From Motilibacter aurantiacus (GTDB taxonomy: Bacteria; Actinomycetota; Actinomycetes; Motilibacterales; Motilibacteraceae): a stretch of 64,000 nt of DNA. The stretch is from contig NZ_JAANNO010000003.1 in NCBI RefSeq assembly GCF_011250645.1, forward strand, positions 186,001-250,000, in the 5' to 3' direction. The notes under the pieces were generated by a model. The model was not told where the DNA came from. It searched no databases and saw only the letters and a list, made by a program, of their open reading frames with translations. Below, piece by piece: positions 36,681 through 45,697 of this stretch (position 1 is its first letter; each line of letters starts with the position of its first letter). The translations under genes were made by a program, and so were the position numbers.

Positions 36681-39677
36681 GTGCCGACAACGAGAAGCAC
36701 GATGGCTTCTGCCGGGGGTGTCGGCGTCACCGCGCTGCTCGCCCTCGCACTGATGACCCCGCCGGGCACCGCCGTAGCGGCAGGCGGCGGCACGGGCACG
36801 GTTCCCGTGCCGGTCGGTGTGCAGGGCGAAGAGCTGGCCGACAAGTCGATCGACGTCCGCGCGGGCACGCTGGCCCCGACCGCCGCCCAGCGCGCCGCGG
36901 TCGACGGCCGGGCGGTCAGGTGGAACACCTTCGGCACTCCCGCGTCCATCGTCGAAGCCGGCGACGGCGCGCAGGTGACGGTGGCGCGGGCGAGCGGGCC
37001 GGCGGTGAAGCGCAGCGCCGTCGCCCCTGCCGACCCCGTGGCCGTCGCCCGCCAGTACCTCGTCGACAACGTCGCGCTCTACGGCCTGAGCGCGGCCGCG
37101 GTCGAGCGGCTGACGCTGGTCACCACGACGCCGATCGGCAAGGGCACGGTCGTCGTCCTCCGCCAGACCCTGGGCAGCCTGCCGGTCACGACCGACGGCA
37201 TCGCGAGCATCGGCGTGCTCGACGACGCGGTGCTCTGGGTCTCCTCCAACCTCACCCGTGACGTCACGCCGCCCGCCCCGCCCACGATCACCGGCGACGA
37301 GGCGAAGGCGATCGCGCTGCGCGAGTCCGGCCTCGTCGAGGGCGACCTGACCCAGGAGCGCCTCCTGCTCACGGCCGTGCCCACCGCGCACGGGAACCGC
37401 GCGGCGTACGAGATCACGCTGTTCGGCCCGACCGACGTGGCGGCCCCGGTCGGGACGCAGAGCTGGGTGGACGCGCGCACCGGCGAGATCCTGGTCCGCG
37501 ACGACCTGTTCGACTACGCGAGCGACAAGAACAACACCAACCCGGACTGGCTCGTCTTCCCCGCCAACCCGCCGGCCGACTACTCCAGCAACGACACCCG
37601 CATGCGCGTCTGCTGGGACAAGGAGACGGGCTGCGAGCTCAACGTGAACTGGGGGGTGTCCCCGCTCGCCTGGGACGTCGACCCCGCCACCGGCCTCTCC
37701 ACGTTCACCACGGCGGGCAACAACGCCCTCGACGTGGAGAAGTGGAACACCACGAACGGCAACGCGTTCGGCACGAACTACGCCACGCCCAGCCCGACCC
37801 GGCAGTACTTCTACCCCTGGACCAACCAGTGGCAGGAGTCGAAGTGCTCGCCGGACGTCTTCACCTCGCCGCAGCGCAACGACATCGACGCCGCCGTCAC
37901 GAACCTCTTCGTGCAGCACAACCGCATGCACGACTTCGCCTACAACCTCGGCTTCACCGAGGCGACGTGGAACATGCAGCGCGACAACCTCGGCAAGGGG
38001 CAGCTCGGCAACGACCCCGAGCGCGGCAACGCGCAGGCGGGCGGCGTCGTCGGCGGGCCGCCGAGCTTCGGCGCGCGCAACAACGCCAACCAGGGCACCG
38101 GCCCCGACGGCATGAACAACATCACCAACATGTACCTCTGGCAGCCGAACGCCGCGAGCTTCTACGCCCCCTGCGTGGACGGCGACTACGACATGAGCAT
38201 CATCGGCCACGAGTACACCCATGCGATCAGCAACCGCATGGTGGCGGGCCCGAGCCGCGGGCTGGGCGGAGCCGCGGGCGGTGCGATGGGCGAGTCGTGG
38301 TCCGACCTGGTCGCCGGCGAGTACCTCTACGAGATGGGCTACACCCCGGCCGGCAACACCCCGTGGGTCACGGGCGCGTACGCCACCGGCGACCCGGTGA
38401 CGGGCATCCGCAACTACGACCTGAGCAACAACCCGCTCAACTACAGCGACGTGGCGTACGACGTGCCCGGCGCAGAGGTCCACTCCGACGGCGAGATCTG
38501 GAACGCGATCCAGTTCTCGGTCCGCTCGGCCCTCGTCGACGAGCACGGCGACGGCACCCCGTCCAAGAACGAGAAGTGCGCGAACGGCCGGTTCTCGTAC
38601 GACAACTGCCCGGGCAACCGGATGTGGGTCCAGCTGATGTTCGACTCGATGGTGATGACGGCGCTGCCGCAGCCGACCTTCATCGACCTGCGCAACGCGA
38701 TGCTGGCCGCCGACCGGCTCCGCTTCGGCGGCGCGAACCAGGCGATCCTGTGGGAGGGCTTCGCCCGCGCCGGCCTCGGGCAGGGCGCGTCGACCACCGG
38801 GCCGGCGGACCCGGACCCCGTGGCGTCGTTCTCCGCCCCGGGGGCGCAGAACAGCGTCGTCACCTTCGCGCCCGCCGGAGACGCCGCCGGCAAGGCCGTG
38901 AAGCTGTTCATCGGCGACTACGAGGGGCGCGTGACTCCCATCGCCGACACCGACCCTGCCACCCCGCGCGGCAACACCTTCTCCCTGGTGCCGGGGACGT
39001 ACCGGGCCGTCGCCCAGGGGGCCGGGCTCGGAATGCAGCGGCTGACGATCACGGTGGCCAAGGGCCGGCCGGTCACGGTCGCGCCGGACCTGGCGCTCAA
39101 CGTCGCCTCCTCGGCCAACGGCGCCACCGCCTCCGGTGACGGCGTCTACACCGGCCTGCTGATCGACGACACCGAAGCCACGAACTGGGCTTCGCTGAAC
39201 TCTCCCGTCGCCGGCAAGCAGGTGACCGTGAAGCTCTCGGGCGCCGGCGCGCAGACGGTCGAGAAGGTCAACGTCAGCGCCCACCTGCACGGCGCGACGC
39301 CGGCGAACACGCTCGACCCGCAGACGCAGAACCGGTACACCGCCCTGCGCCAGTTCGCGGTCTACGCCTGCAACGCCGAGGCCGGCTCGGACTGCTCGGA
39401 CAGCGCGGACTTCACCCTGGCGTACACCAGCCCGGCCGACGCGTTCCCCGGGCGTACGCCGCGGCCTCGCGCCCCGGAGCTGATCTTCCGGTCGTTCGAC
39501 ATCCCGACCACGACGGCGACGCACCTGCAGCTGCGCGTCGTGCACACCCAGTGCACGGGCGGCCCGGACTTCAACGGGCAGCAGGACAACGACCCGCGCG
39601 CCAACGAGGAGTGCTCGACGGGCAGCCCGCAGGCGCTGAACGTCCGCGCGGCCGAGTTCCAGGCGTTCACGCGCTGA
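36681..39677 (+). CDS. secreted M36 (fungalysin-type) metallopeptidase
   Basis: A 998-residue exported peptidase. The signal peptide is the first 35 or so residues (GVTALLALALMTPPGTAVAA). An FTP/PepSY-like propeptide follows, then the M36 domain with zinc motif HEYTH (38208-38222) and the third-ligand region GESWSDLVAGEY. After the peptidase come about 290 residues of beta-rich domains, one with ATASGDGVYTGLLIDDTEAT like a discoidin-type module. The GTG at 36681 has GGAGG 5 bases upstream, deciding the start over the open frame to 36579. The 243 bases before it are A/T-richer than average and hold GTCG-N8-CGAC at 36573-36588, a possible operator. Confidence 0.92.
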   Translation: MPTTRSTMASAGGVGVTALLALALMTPPGTAVAAGGGTGTVPVPVGVQGEELADKSIDVRAGTLAPTAAQRAAVDGRAVRWNTFGTPASIVEAGDGAQVTVARASGPAVKRSAVAPADPVAVARQYLVDNVALYGLSAAAVERLTLVTTTPIGKGTVVVLRQTLGSLPVTTDGIASIGVLDDAVLWVSSNLTRDVTPPAPPTITGDEAKAIALRESGLVEGDLTQERLLLTAVPTAHGNRAAYEITLFGPTDVAAPVGTQSWVDARTGEILVRDDLFDYASDKNNTNPDWLVFPANPPADYSSNDTRMRVCWDKETGCELNVNWGVSPLAWDVDPATGLSTFTTAGNNALDVEKWNTTNGNAFGTNYATPSPTRQYFYPWTNQWQESKCSPDVFTSPQRNDIDAAVTNLFVQHNRMHDFAYNLGFTEATWNMQRDNLGKGQLGNDPERGNAQAGGVVGGPPSFGARNNANQGTGPDGMNNITNMYLWQPNAASFYAPCVDGDYDMSIIGHEYTHAISNRMVAGPSRGLGGAAGGAMGESWSDLVAGEYLYEMGYTPAGNTPWVTGAYATGDPVTGIRNYDLSNNPLNYSDVAYDVPGAEVHSDGEIWNAIQFSVRSALVDEHGDGTPSKNEKCANGRFSYDNCPGNRMWVQLMFDSMVMTALPQPTFIDLRNAMLAADRLRFGGANQAILWEGFARAGLGQGASTTGPADPDPVASFSAPGAQNSVVTFAPAGDAAGKAVKLFIGDYEGRVTPIADTDPATPRGNTFSLVPGTYRAVAQGAGLGMQRLTITVAKGRPVTVAPDLALNVASSANGATASGDGVYTGLLIDDTEATNWASLNSPVAGKQVTVKLSGAGAQTVEKVNVSAHLHGATPANTLDPQTQNRYTALRQFAVYACNAEAGSDCSDSADFTLAYTSPADAFPGRTPRPRAPELIFRSFDIPTTTATHLQLRVVHTQCTGGPDFNGQQDNDPRANEECSTGSPQALNVRAAEFQAFTR

Positions 39678-39711
39678 CGCTGTTCGGCTGAGGCCGGACC
39701 GCACACCAGAA

Positions 39712-39750
39712 AGCGGCGTCCGGTGTCGACATTCGGCACCGGACGCCGCT
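39712..39750. terminator. bidirectional terminator, 14-bp stem
   Basis: AGCGGCGTCCGGTG (39712-39725) pairs perfectly with 39737-39750 between the convergent M36 peptidase and amidase genes. Confidence 0.85.
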
Positions 39751-39767
39751 GGTCCTTCCTGGCACGC

Positions 39768-41564
39768 CTACTGCAGGGCGGCGGCCGCCTGCAGCTGACC
39801 GATGAGCGTGCGGGCGTCCGCGACGAGGCCCGCACGCAGCGAGCCGGCGTCGACACGGCGCTCCGCGTGCTCGACGAACTGGCTGAGCGCGCGCACCGCC
39901 TGAGCCGCGTCGCCGTCGGCCATCGCGTCCTGCGCGAGGTCGAGCTTGTTCCGCAGGTTCGTCGCGACCCCGCTGCCCAGCGCCGTCCGGAGCTCGGTGA
40001 CGGCCGCGTCCAGGTCGCTGACCGCCGGCAGCTGCGGCGTCAGGATCGTGTCCGTGGCCCGGGCGTGCGTGGCCTGCTCGTACGCATAGGCGAAGCCGAG
40101 CATCTGCGGCTCGGTGAACGCCTTGCCCAGGAAGGACAGCCCCACGGAGATGCCCGAGGCGTTCTTCCCGGCGGGCACCATGACCTCCGGGTAGCCCGAG
40201 AGGCTGGCGAGCGCGCTGCCGCTGCCCGTGGCGAAGACGAGGGCGTCGACCCCGTTCGCGTCGAGCAGCGCGTCGATGCCGGCCCGCATGGCGGCAGGGC
40301 CCTCGGCCACGGCCTTGAGGTAGTCGGCGTCCTGCAGGGTGCCCCGCGTCGCCTCGCTGCGCAGCCGGTTGAGCACCGACGGCGCCATCCCGAAGCCGGG
40401 CTGCTCGCTGGCCGCGAGCACGTCGGCGTGCGACTGCACCGCGGCGTTCGGCCGGCGGCTGCGCAGGTAGTCCCCGAGCTGGGTCTTGAACTCGGTCTCG
40501 GAGATGAAGGTGTAGTACTGCCCCTGCAGGGACGTCACGGACGACGGAACGGTGATTCCGTCGACGATCGTGGCGCCGAGGCCCTTCATCGTCTCGAGCG
40601 CGGCGTTGATGGGAGCGGTGCTCGCGCCCGTGACGTACGTGCGCACCACGCCGATCCGCTTGCCGTGCAGCGCGTCGGCCCGGAGGTAGGACGTGTAGTC
40701 GGCCGGGACCTTGCCTGCGGCCGCGGCGGTACGCGGGTCCTCGGGGTCGACGCCGGCGATCGCGTTGAGCGTGAGGGCGCTGTCGGTGACGGCCCGGGTC
40801 ATCGGGCCCGCGACGTCGAAGGTGAGCGAGAAGGGCACTACGCCGGCGCCGCTGACGAGGCCCATCGTGGGCTTGACCCCGGCGAGGGACTCCGCGCTCA
40901 CCGGCCCGCGGATCGAGCCGAGCGTGTCGCTGCCGACGCTGAGCACCGCGAAGTTGGCGGCGACCGCGGCGGCGGGGCCACCGCTCGAGCCGGCCGGGGA
41001 GAGGCCGCGGCCGTAGGGGTTGCGGGTCTGGCCGTTGGCCGAGCTGTAGCCGGCCATGCCGCCGTGCGCCCACTCGTCGAGGTTGCCCTTGCCCAGGACG
41101 AGCGCGCCGTCGGCCTTGAGGCCGGCCGTGATCGCGGCGTCCCGCTCGGGCACGGACCCGAGCAGGGCCTTCGAGCCGGCGGTCGTCTGGATGCCGGCGG
41201 TGTCGATGTTGTCCTTGAGCACGACGGGGATGCAGTGCAGCGGCCCGACCTCGCCCTTGGCCTTCCGGTACTGCTTGTCCAGCGCCTTGGCCTGCTTCAT
41301 CAGGTCGGGAGCGAGCGTGACCAGGGAGTTGATCCCCGGGCCGGCGTGCTCGTACGCGGCGATGCGCTGCTGGTACGCGAGCACGAGGCCCTGGCAGGTC
41401 AAGGACCCGTCGGCGAAGGCGGCGTGGATGTCGGCGACCGTCGTCTCCTCGACGACGAAGGGGGCGGGCGCCGCCTGCGCCGTGCCCGGCACGGCGGCGA
41501 CGAGGAGGAGCGGGCTGGCGACGGCGGCCAGGACCGCGTGCGAAGTTCGGCGGGACGGTCTCAC
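39768..41564 (-). CDS. secreted amidase (amidase-signature family)
   Basis: A 598-residue exported amidohydrolase. The signal peptide spans roughly residues 1-32 and ends near AQAAPAP. The Ser-cisSer-Lys triad is seen as Lys in PVVLKDNIDTAG, cis-Ser in SPAGSSGGP and nucleophile Ser in GSDTLGSIRGP. The last 80 residues are a helical module (NLRNKLDLAQDAMADGD, then FVEHAERRVDAG) of the FIMAH type, like that of the asparaginase at 45.7 kb. The GTG at 41564 has GGGAG 6 bases upstream. It would release ammonia from extracellular amides; the substrate is unknown. Confidence 0.9.
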   Translation of the reverse strand: MRPSRRTSHAVLAAVASPLLLVAAVPGTAQAAPAPFVVEETTVADIHAAFADGSLTCQGLVLAYQQRIAAYEHAGPGINSLVTLAPDLMKQAKALDKQYRKAKGEVGPLHCIPVVLKDNIDTAGIQTTAGSKALLGSVPERDAAITAGLKADGALVLGKGNLDEWAHGGMAGYSSANGQTRNPYGRGLSPAGSSGGPAAAVAANFAVLSVGSDTLGSIRGPVSAESLAGVKPTMGLVSGAGVVPFSLTFDVAGPMTRAVTDSALTLNAIAGVDPEDPRTAAAAGKVPADYTSYLRADALHGKRIGVVRTYVTGASTAPINAALETMKGLGATIVDGITVPSSVTSLQGQYYTFISETEFKTQLGDYLRSRRPNAAVQSHADVLAASEQPGFGMAPSVLNRLRSEATRGTLQDADYLKAVAEGPAAMRAGIDALLDANGVDALVFATGSGSALASLSGYPEVMVPAGKNASGISVGLSFLGKAFTEPQMLGFAYAYEQATHARATDTILTPQLPAVSDLDAAVTELRTALGSGVATNLRNKLDLAQDAMADGDAAQAVRALSQFVEHAERRVDAGSLRAGLVADARTLIGQLQAAAALQ

Positions 41565-41741
41565 GGAAGCTCCCGGGAGGTGCTCTGCGGGCAGGTCCCG
41601 GCGGACGGTAGGAAGCGGCGGTGTCGCGGTTGTTACGCCGCTGTCACGGTTTCGCGAAAGCGGGGCCGAACCGGGCATCCGGGAGGCGCCTGACCCGGCA
41701 AGAGTGGCGACGTCGCGCCGATCCCGGCTTAGGGTCTCGGC

Positions 41742-43169
41742 ATGAAGCGACGCTACTACTCCACACTCGCTGTGGCCGGTGCCGCGGTGATGTTCGGCAC
41801 CACCCCGGCCCTCACCTCCGAGTACAGCCCGGGCTCGACCACCGGCCCCGACGCCTACTTCGAGCAGGCGGGCAACGGCGGCTACGACGCCCAGCACTAC
41901 GACCTCAAGCTGAAGTACGACACCGCCACCAAGCTGCTGACCGCGACGGCGGACATCACCGTCAAGACGACGCAGGCGCTGGAGTCGCTCAGCCTCGACC
42001 TGCGCGACCTCTCGGTCTCGGCGGTACGGGTCAACGGGGTGCCCGCGACGTTCGTCAAGACGCCGCCGATCACGACCCACGGCTACCGGGAAGGTGGCGA
42101 GCTGATCGTCACGCTGCCCTCGCCCGTGCGCCGCCACAAGACGATCGAGCTGAGCATCGACTACGGCGGCACGATGGGCCAGCCGCGGGACAACACCAAC
42201 ACGCGCTACGGGTTCGTCGCCTTCGCCGACGGCGCTTTCGTGGCGAACGAGGCCGAGGGCGCCGCGACCTGGTACCCGGTGAACGACGTCATCGCCGACA
42301 AGGCGACGTACGACTTCGAGATCACGGTGCCCGAGGGCAAGACCGCCGTGGCGAACGGCCTGCTCGAGTCGCAGACCACCGCGAACGGCTGGACCACGTT
42401 CCGGTGGGTGGCGAAGGACCCGATGACGGCGTACCTCACGACCGCGTCGATCGGCGACTACGACCTCACCACGCAGACCGGCCCGAACGGCCTGCCGATC
42501 ATCAACGCGGTGGACCGCAAGCTCACCGCGGCCGCGCGCAACACGACGAACGCGAGCCTCGCCCGACAGCCGGAGATCATCGCGTTCCTGAGCTCGAAGT
42601 TCGGGCCCTACCCGCTCGAGGCGGCCGGCGCGATCGTCGACAACGACTCGGTCGGCTACGCGCTGGAGACCCAGACCCGCCCGATCTACTCGGGCTCCGC
42701 GGGGCTCGGCACCGTCGTCCACGAGCTCGCGCACCAGTGGTACGGCAACAGCGTCTCCCCGACCAACTGGTCCGACATCTGGCTGAACGAGGGCTTCGCC
42801 GTCTACGCGACCTGGATGTGGACCGAGCACACCGGCGGCCGCACCACCCAGGCCTCGTTCGACGCGGCCTACGCTGCCGGGCCGACCAGCGCCCGCTGGG
42901 CCGTCCCGGTGGCGGCGCCCGGCGCGACCGAGATCTTCGGAGACGCGGTCTACCAGAAGGGGGCGATGACCCTGCAGGCCCTCCGGGTCAAGATCGGCGA
43001 GAAGGACTTCTGGCAGCTCATGCGCCGCTGGCACCAGCAGAACCGCTACGAGGACGCCACCACGGCGAGCTTCATCGCGATGGCCGAGAAGCTGTCCAAG
43101 CAGGACCTGACCAACTTCTTCGACGTGTGGCTCTACACCGCCGGCAAGCCCGCCGCCGGCTCCTGGTAG
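41742..43169 (+). CDS. secreted M1-family aminopeptidase
   Basis: A 475-residue zinc aminopeptidase. A signal peptide covers about the first 25 residues. The N-terminal beta domain leads to the M1 catalytic part with HELAHQWYGN and NEGFAVYATW; exopeptidase substrate contacts such as GxMEN are replaced by DNDSVGYALETQ, as in short secreted members. The long C-terminal HEAT-like domain of PepN is absent. Divergent from the amidase, 177 bases apart. With the M36 enzyme it would complete peptide breakdown outside the cell (inference). Confidence 0.92.
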   Translation: MKRRYYSTLAVAGAAVMFGTTPALTSEYSPGSTTGPDAYFEQAGNGGYDAQHYDLKLKYDTATKLLTATADITVKTTQALESLSLDLRDLSVSAVRVNGVPATFVKTPPITTHGYREGGELIVTLPSPVRRHKTIELSIDYGGTMGQPRDNTNTRYGFVAFADGAFVANEAEGAATWYPVNDVIADKATYDFEITVPEGKTAVANGLLESQTTANGWTTFRWVAKDPMTAYLTTASIGDYDLTTQTGPNGLPIINAVDRKLTAAARNTTNASLARQPEIIAFLSSKFGPYPLEAAGAIVDNDSVGYALETQTRPIYSGSAGLGTVVHELAHQWYGNSVSPTNWSDIWLNEGFAVYATWMWTEHTGGRTTQASFDAAYAAGPTSARWAVPVAAPGATEIFGDAVYQKGAMTLQALRVKIGEKDFWQLMRRWHQQNRYEDATTASFIAMAEKLSKQDLTNFFDVWLYTAGKPAAGSW

Positions 43170-43188
43170 TCACCGAACCGCACATCCT

Positions 43189-43225
43189 GCGACGCCCGGC
43201 CGGGAGCTTCCCGGCCGGGCGTCGC
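43189..43225. terminator. bidirectional terminator, 17-bp perfect stem
   Basis: Bases 43189-43205 pair perfectly with 43209-43225 around a 3-base loop, between the convergent M1 peptidase and ABC transporter genes. Confidence 0.92.
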
Positions 43226-43235
43226 CGTCCCCGGG

Positions 43236-44987
43236 TCAGGCCACCACGGGCGCCATCTTGAGCGCCTCCACGAAGCCGCGGTAGAGCTCGTCCTCGTCCA
43301 GCAGCCGGGCGTGGGTGCCGCGCGCCCGGACGCGGCCGGAGTCGAGCACCACGATCTCGTCCGCGTCGACCACCGTCGACAGCCGGTGGGCGATCGTCAC
43401 CACCGCACCGCGCTCCGCGGCGTACCGGATGCCCCTGGCGATCGCGGCCTCCGTGAGCGGGTCGACCTGCGCGGTCGCCTCGTCCAGCAGCAGCACGTCG
43501 GGCAGGCGCAGCAGGGCACGGGCCACGGCGACCCGCTGTCGCTGCCCGCCCGACAGCGACGTCGGGCTCACGAGGGTGTCCAGCCCGTGCTCGAGAGCCG
43601 CGACCGTCTCGTCCAGCTGCACCGCGCGAAGAGCCGCCGCGATCTCCTCCTCCGACGCGTCCGGCACCGACAGCAGCAGGTTGTCGCGCACCGTCCCCGG
43701 CACGAGCGGGGCGTCCTGCTCCACGTACGCGAGCCGCGACCGCACCTCCCCCACGCCGAGCTCGGGGTAGGGCCGGCCGTCGAGCAGCACCAGGCCGGCT
43801 GAGGGCTCGAGGAACCGCAGCAGCACGGAGAAGAGCGTGGTCTTCCCCGCTCCGGACGGGCCCACCACCGCCAGGTGCCCGTGGCGCGGCACCTGGAGGT
43901 CGATGCCGGAGAGCACCTCGCCGCCGCCCTCGTAGCGGGCGCGCAGGCCGCGCACCTCCAGCACCGGGGCCTCGCGCGGCCCCACGCCGGACACCGGAAC
44001 CACAAACCCCGCTTCTGCCGTCTGCTCCAGCTCCATCGCATCGGCCTCGCGGATCCGCTCGGCCGCGGCGAGCCCGGACTGCAACGACGTCACGTGCTGC
44101 GAGAGCTCGGTGATCGGGCCCATGAGCTGGAACGCGTAGAGCAGGAACGCGATCAGGCTGGAGACCTCGAGCGCCCCGTCCGACACCCGCGCGGCACCGA
44201 CCGCGAGGATGACGATGACGGCCAGCTGCACCCCGGACCAGCTGATCGACCAGGCCACGGCCGAGGCCCGCACAGAGCGCAGGCTGTGGCGGGCCGACTC
44301 CTCGGCCAGCGCGACGACGCGGTCGGCCTGCCGGCCCTCCGCCCGGCTCGCCTTCACCGTCCGCAGCGCGCGGACCGCACCCTCGAGCTCTGCGCCCAGC
44401 CGGCCCACCGCGTCCTGCGACGCCTGCTCGGCCCGCGCGATGGTGGGCATGAGCAGCAGGAAGAGCACCACGACCACGAGCACTGTCGCGAGCGTGACCC
44501 CCAGCAGGACCAGGTCGAGCAGCGCCATGAGCACGAACGTGCCGACGAGCCCCACGACGGCGTTGATCAGCCCGACCACCGCCGACGAGGCCGCCTCCCG
44601 CAGCAGCACCGTGTCGGAGGTGACGCGGGTGACGAGCTCACCCGGCGAGTGCCGCGTGACGTCGCGGACGGTCGCGCCGAGGAAGCGGCGGACGAGCGAC
44701 GTGCGCGCCGCCAGGACGACGCGCTCGGCCACGGTCCCCAGCAGGACCCACTGAGCGAGGCCGATGGCCGTGCCCGCGACCAGCAGGGCGAGCAGCCCGA
44801 GCACCGGCCCGGTCAGCCCGGCACGGGAGTCGATGGAGTCGAGCACCCACTTGGTCACCATCGGGGTGGCCAGCCCGGCGGACGTGGCCAGCAGCCCGAG
44901 CCCGAGGCCGGCCGCGAGCGCGCGGCGGTGCGGGCGTACGACGTCGCGGAGCACGGCGAGACGGGGAAAGCGCGAGGAGAGAGCCAC
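43236..44987 (-). CDS. ABC exporter, fused membrane and ATPase domains
   Basis: A 583-residue half-transporter. Six membrane helices (residues 15-300) precede an ATPase domain with Walker A GPSGAGKTT, signature LSGGQRQRVAVARALL and Walker B VLLLDEATAQVDP, plus the H-loop IAHRLST. It should act as a homodimer exporting a hydrophobic compound or drug. The GTG at 44987 (VALSSRFPRL) is taken as the start; no ribosome site is evident and the frame is open further, but that stretch lies over the operator. It is divergent from a TetR gene whose probable operator is 10 bases upstream. Confidence 0.88.
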   Translation of the reverse strand: MALSSRFPRLAVLRDVVRPHRRALAAGLGLGLLATSAGLATPMVTKWVLDSIDSRAGLTGPVLGLLALLVAGTAIGLAQWVLLGTVAERVVLAARTSLVRRFLGATVRDVTRHSPGELVTRVTSDTVLLREAASSAVVGLINAVVGLVGTFVLMALLDLVLLGVTLATVLVVVVLFLLLMPTIARAEQASQDAVGRLGAELEGAVRALRTVKASRAEGRQADRVVALAEESARHSLRSVRASAVAWSISWSGVQLAVIVILAVGAARVSDGALEVSSLIAFLLYAFQLMGPITELSQHVTSLQSGLAAAERIREADAMELEQTAEAGFVVPVSGVGPREAPVLEVRGLRARYEGGGEVLSGIDLQVPRHGHLAVVGPSGAGKTTLFSVLLRFLEPSAGLVLLDGRPYPELGVGEVRSRLAYVEQDAPLVPGTVRDNLLLSVPDASEEEIAAALRAVQLDETVAALEHGLDTLVSPTSLSGGQRQRVAVARALLRLPDVLLLDEATAQVDPLTEAAIARGIRYAAERGAVVTIAHRLSTVVDADEIVVLDSGRVRARGTHARLLDEDELYRGFVEALKMAPVVA

Positions 44988-44996
44988 ACAGCCCAG

Positions 44997-45014
44997 TGGA
45001 ACATTGTTGTTCCA
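44997..45014. promoter_or_regulatory. TetR-type operator between ABC exporter and tetR
   Basis: TGGAACA-TTGT-TGTTCCA is a perfect inverted repeat with 7-bp arms, in a locally A/T-rich spot. A second palindrome TTCCG-CGA-CGGAA lies at 45031-45043, 21 bases before the tetR start; its TTCC/GGAA edges resemble the first. TTGTTG (45004) and CATTAT (45026), 16 bases apart, could be the tetR promoter, so binding would block both directions. Confidence 0.65.
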
Positions 45015-45063
45015 TTCCGAGCAAGCATTATTCCGCGACGGAACAGGACCGTACGATGCGGCC

Positions 45064-45633
45064 GTGACGTCGTCCCCGCCCGCCTCCGGAGCCCGCAGCC
45101 GCACCCGGCAGGCGATCCTCGACGCCGCGATCCGGGTCCTCGGCCGCCGGCCCGGCGCCTCGCTCTCGGAGGTCGCGACGGCGGCCGAGGTCGGCCGCAC
45201 GACGCTGCACCGCTACTTCGCGAGCCGGCAGGAGCTGCTCGACGCCGTCTCCGTCGAGGCCCTCTCGGCGGTCGGCTCGGCGTTCGAGCGGGCGGGCCTG
45301 GCGGAGGGCACGGGGCGCGAGACGGTGCTCCGCGCCCTGCGCGAGCTGCTCGACCTGCGTGACGTGCTGACGCTGGTGTTCACCGGGATCTTCCTGGACC
45401 GCCCGGAGTGGCAGGAGGGCACGGAGCCGTCCGGTGAGCTCGTCGAGGTCGTGCGCCGGGGCCACGCCGACGGCAGCATCTCCCCCGCGCTGAGCGCGCT
45501 GTGGGTCGAGAACCTGCTGTGGTGCCTGCTCTACGCCGCGGACAGCTACGCGAACGTCACCGGGGGCTCACGGCACGACGCGCTCGCGATGGCCACCCGT
45601 TCCCTCGACGGGGCACTGCGCCCCGATCGATGA
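45064..45633 (+). CDS. TetR-family transcriptional regulator
   Basis: A 189-residue repressor. The helix-turn-helix is RTRQAILDAAIRVLGRR, then SLSEVATAAEVGRTTLHRYF; the C-terminal ligand domain is unremarkable. The GTG at 45064 is the start. Divergent orientation from the ABC exporter with palindromes between them indicates ligand-relieved control of the exporter and of itself. Confidence 0.9.
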   Translation: MTSSPPASGARSRTRQAILDAAIRVLGRRPGASLSEVATAAEVGRTTLHRYFASRQELLDAVSVEALSAVGSAFERAGLAEGTGRETVLRALRELLDLRDVLTLVFTGIFLDRPEWQEGTEPSGELVEVVRRGHADGSISPALSALWVENLLWCLLYAADSYANVTGGSRHDALAMATRSLDGALRPDR

Positions 45634-45639
45634 CTGCAC

Positions 45640-45684
45640 GGCGCAGGCCCCGCCTCCTCGATCCGAGGGGACGGGGCCTGCGCC
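45640..45684. terminator. bidirectional terminator, 13-bp stem
   Basis: GGCGCAGGCCCCG (45640-45652) pairs perfectly with 45672-45684, between the convergent tetR and asparaginase genes. Confidence 0.88.
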
Positions 45685-45697
45685 TGTGCGGCAAGGG

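Noticed and set aside
36606-39704. A 1032-codon minus-strand frame opposite the M36 peptidase
   Set aside because: The plus strand carries the signal peptide, HEYTH zinc motif and a good ribosome site; the opposite frame has no recognisable content.
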